From Candidatus Izemoplasmatales bacterium (GTDB lineage: Bacteria > Bacillota_I > Bacilli_A > Izemoplasmatales > Hujiaoplasmataceae), in the NCBI GenBank assembly GCA_028691335.1, contig JAQUZK010000083.1, positions 1 through 6,388 of the forward strand: 6,388 bases of DNA. Reading direction: 5' to 3'. Position numbers and translations under genes: made by a program. This document shows positions 6,149 to 6,388 of the stretch, one piece after another (position 1 is the stretch's first letter; each line of letters starts with the position of its first letter). The notes beneath the pieces are model-generated. The model searched no databases and was not told where the DNA came from. It saw nothing but the letters and a program-made list of their open reading frames with translations.

Positions 6149-6176
6149 TTGTTTTATTGATTAAAATAGTTAAAAT
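6149..6176 (+). promoter_or_regulatory. Candidate proximal promoter of the right-end gene
   Basis: TTGTTT (6149-6154) and TAAAAT (6171-6176) are separated by 16 nt. This predicts a start around 6183, just ahead of the Shine-Dalgarno sequence at 6187-6192. The position suits a short leader, but the match is modest in this very AT-rich stretch. Confidence 0.3.
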
Positions 6177-6199
6177 AAAAACTAGAAAAGGATTGATTT

Positions 6200-6388
6200 A
6201 TGTCTAGATTAAAGATATTTCAAAAGAAGTTAAAAGATCGAACCAAACTTGAAGTTATTAAGGGTTTGATTCAGGCTTTTAGTGTTACTGTTGTGGCTGT
6301 TATAGCTGTAACTGTATTTATTCCTAAAAGTCCGAAGGCAAGCTTTGATGAAGTCAAGGTTTTTTCTAGTGAAATAATCTATCAGGTA
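6200..6388 (+). CDS. N-terminal part of an unidentified membrane-anchored or exported protein (3' end outside window)
   Basis: Sixty-three codons are open to the right edge. ATG 6200 is preceded by AAAGGA (6187-6192) at a 7-nt spacing, a good ribosome-binding site. The product starts with a strongly basic segment (residues 1-21, eight Lys/Arg), followed by an uncharged hydrophobic stretch (about 22-41, rich in Val, Ala and Ile) ending 'FIPKSPKA', then a polar region 'SFDEVKVFSSEI'. This is the layout of an uncleaved signal anchor or a signal peptide, with the bulk of the protein outside the membrane. 'SPKA-S' could be a signal-peptidase site, but the distance from the hydrophobic core and the basic residues make an anchor at least as likely. 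I do not recognise the family. It is divergent from speA and shares the 210-nt intergenic region, with no functional link evident. Confidence 0.7.
   Translation, partial: MSRLKIFQKKLKDRTKLEVIKGLIQAFSVTVVAVIAVTVFIPKSPKASFDEVKVFSSEIIYQV

Overview
The window is an AT-rich (by eye about one-third G+C) bacterial chromosomal segment dominated by amino-acid catabolism and polyamine synthesis. TGA is used as a genuine stop (tdh, speB upstream neighbour speA) and every gene reads in the standard code, so it is not a Mycoplasma-type genome. The SpeA, SpeB and Kbl sequences look like the Bacillota (Firmicutes) versions, and the low G+C fits a Bacillota or an Acholeplasma/Haloplasma-like relative. That placement is inference; no rRNA or other phylogenetic marker is present.

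Left part, + strand: the C-terminal half of L-threonine 3-dehydrogenase (tdh, cut by the left edge) is followed after 8 nt by kbl, glycine C-acetyltransferase. Together they convert threonine to glycine plus acetyl-CoA. A perfect 11-bp hairpin follows kbl. Next is a single gene for a six-helix DUF1361 membrane protein of unknown function, which ends tail to tail with sdaA inside a shared bidirectional terminator.

Right part, - strand: a tightly packed operon speA-speB-sdaA is transcribed leftward. SpeA (arginine decarboxylase, PLP fold type I) and SpeB (agmatinase) make putrescine from arginine via agmatine. SdaA, an iron-sulfur L-serine dehydratase, follows speB by a single nucleotide and has no visible Shine-Dalgarno sequence of its own, which suggests translational coupling. 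The three enzymes catabolise arginine and serine, and tdh-kbl feeds the linked glycine/serine pool.

Right end: a 210-nt divergent intergenic region holds candidate promoters in both directions and a small palindrome. It is followed by the first 63 codons of a + strand gene for a membrane-anchored, apparently exported protein that runs off the window.

I see no mobile element, CRISPR array, RNA gene or novel multi-gene system. The main points worth a second look are the attachment of sdaA to the polyamine genes, the shortened SdaA lacking the C-terminal cysteine, the coding-overlapping bidirectional terminator, the DUF1361 orphan and the truncated exported protein.
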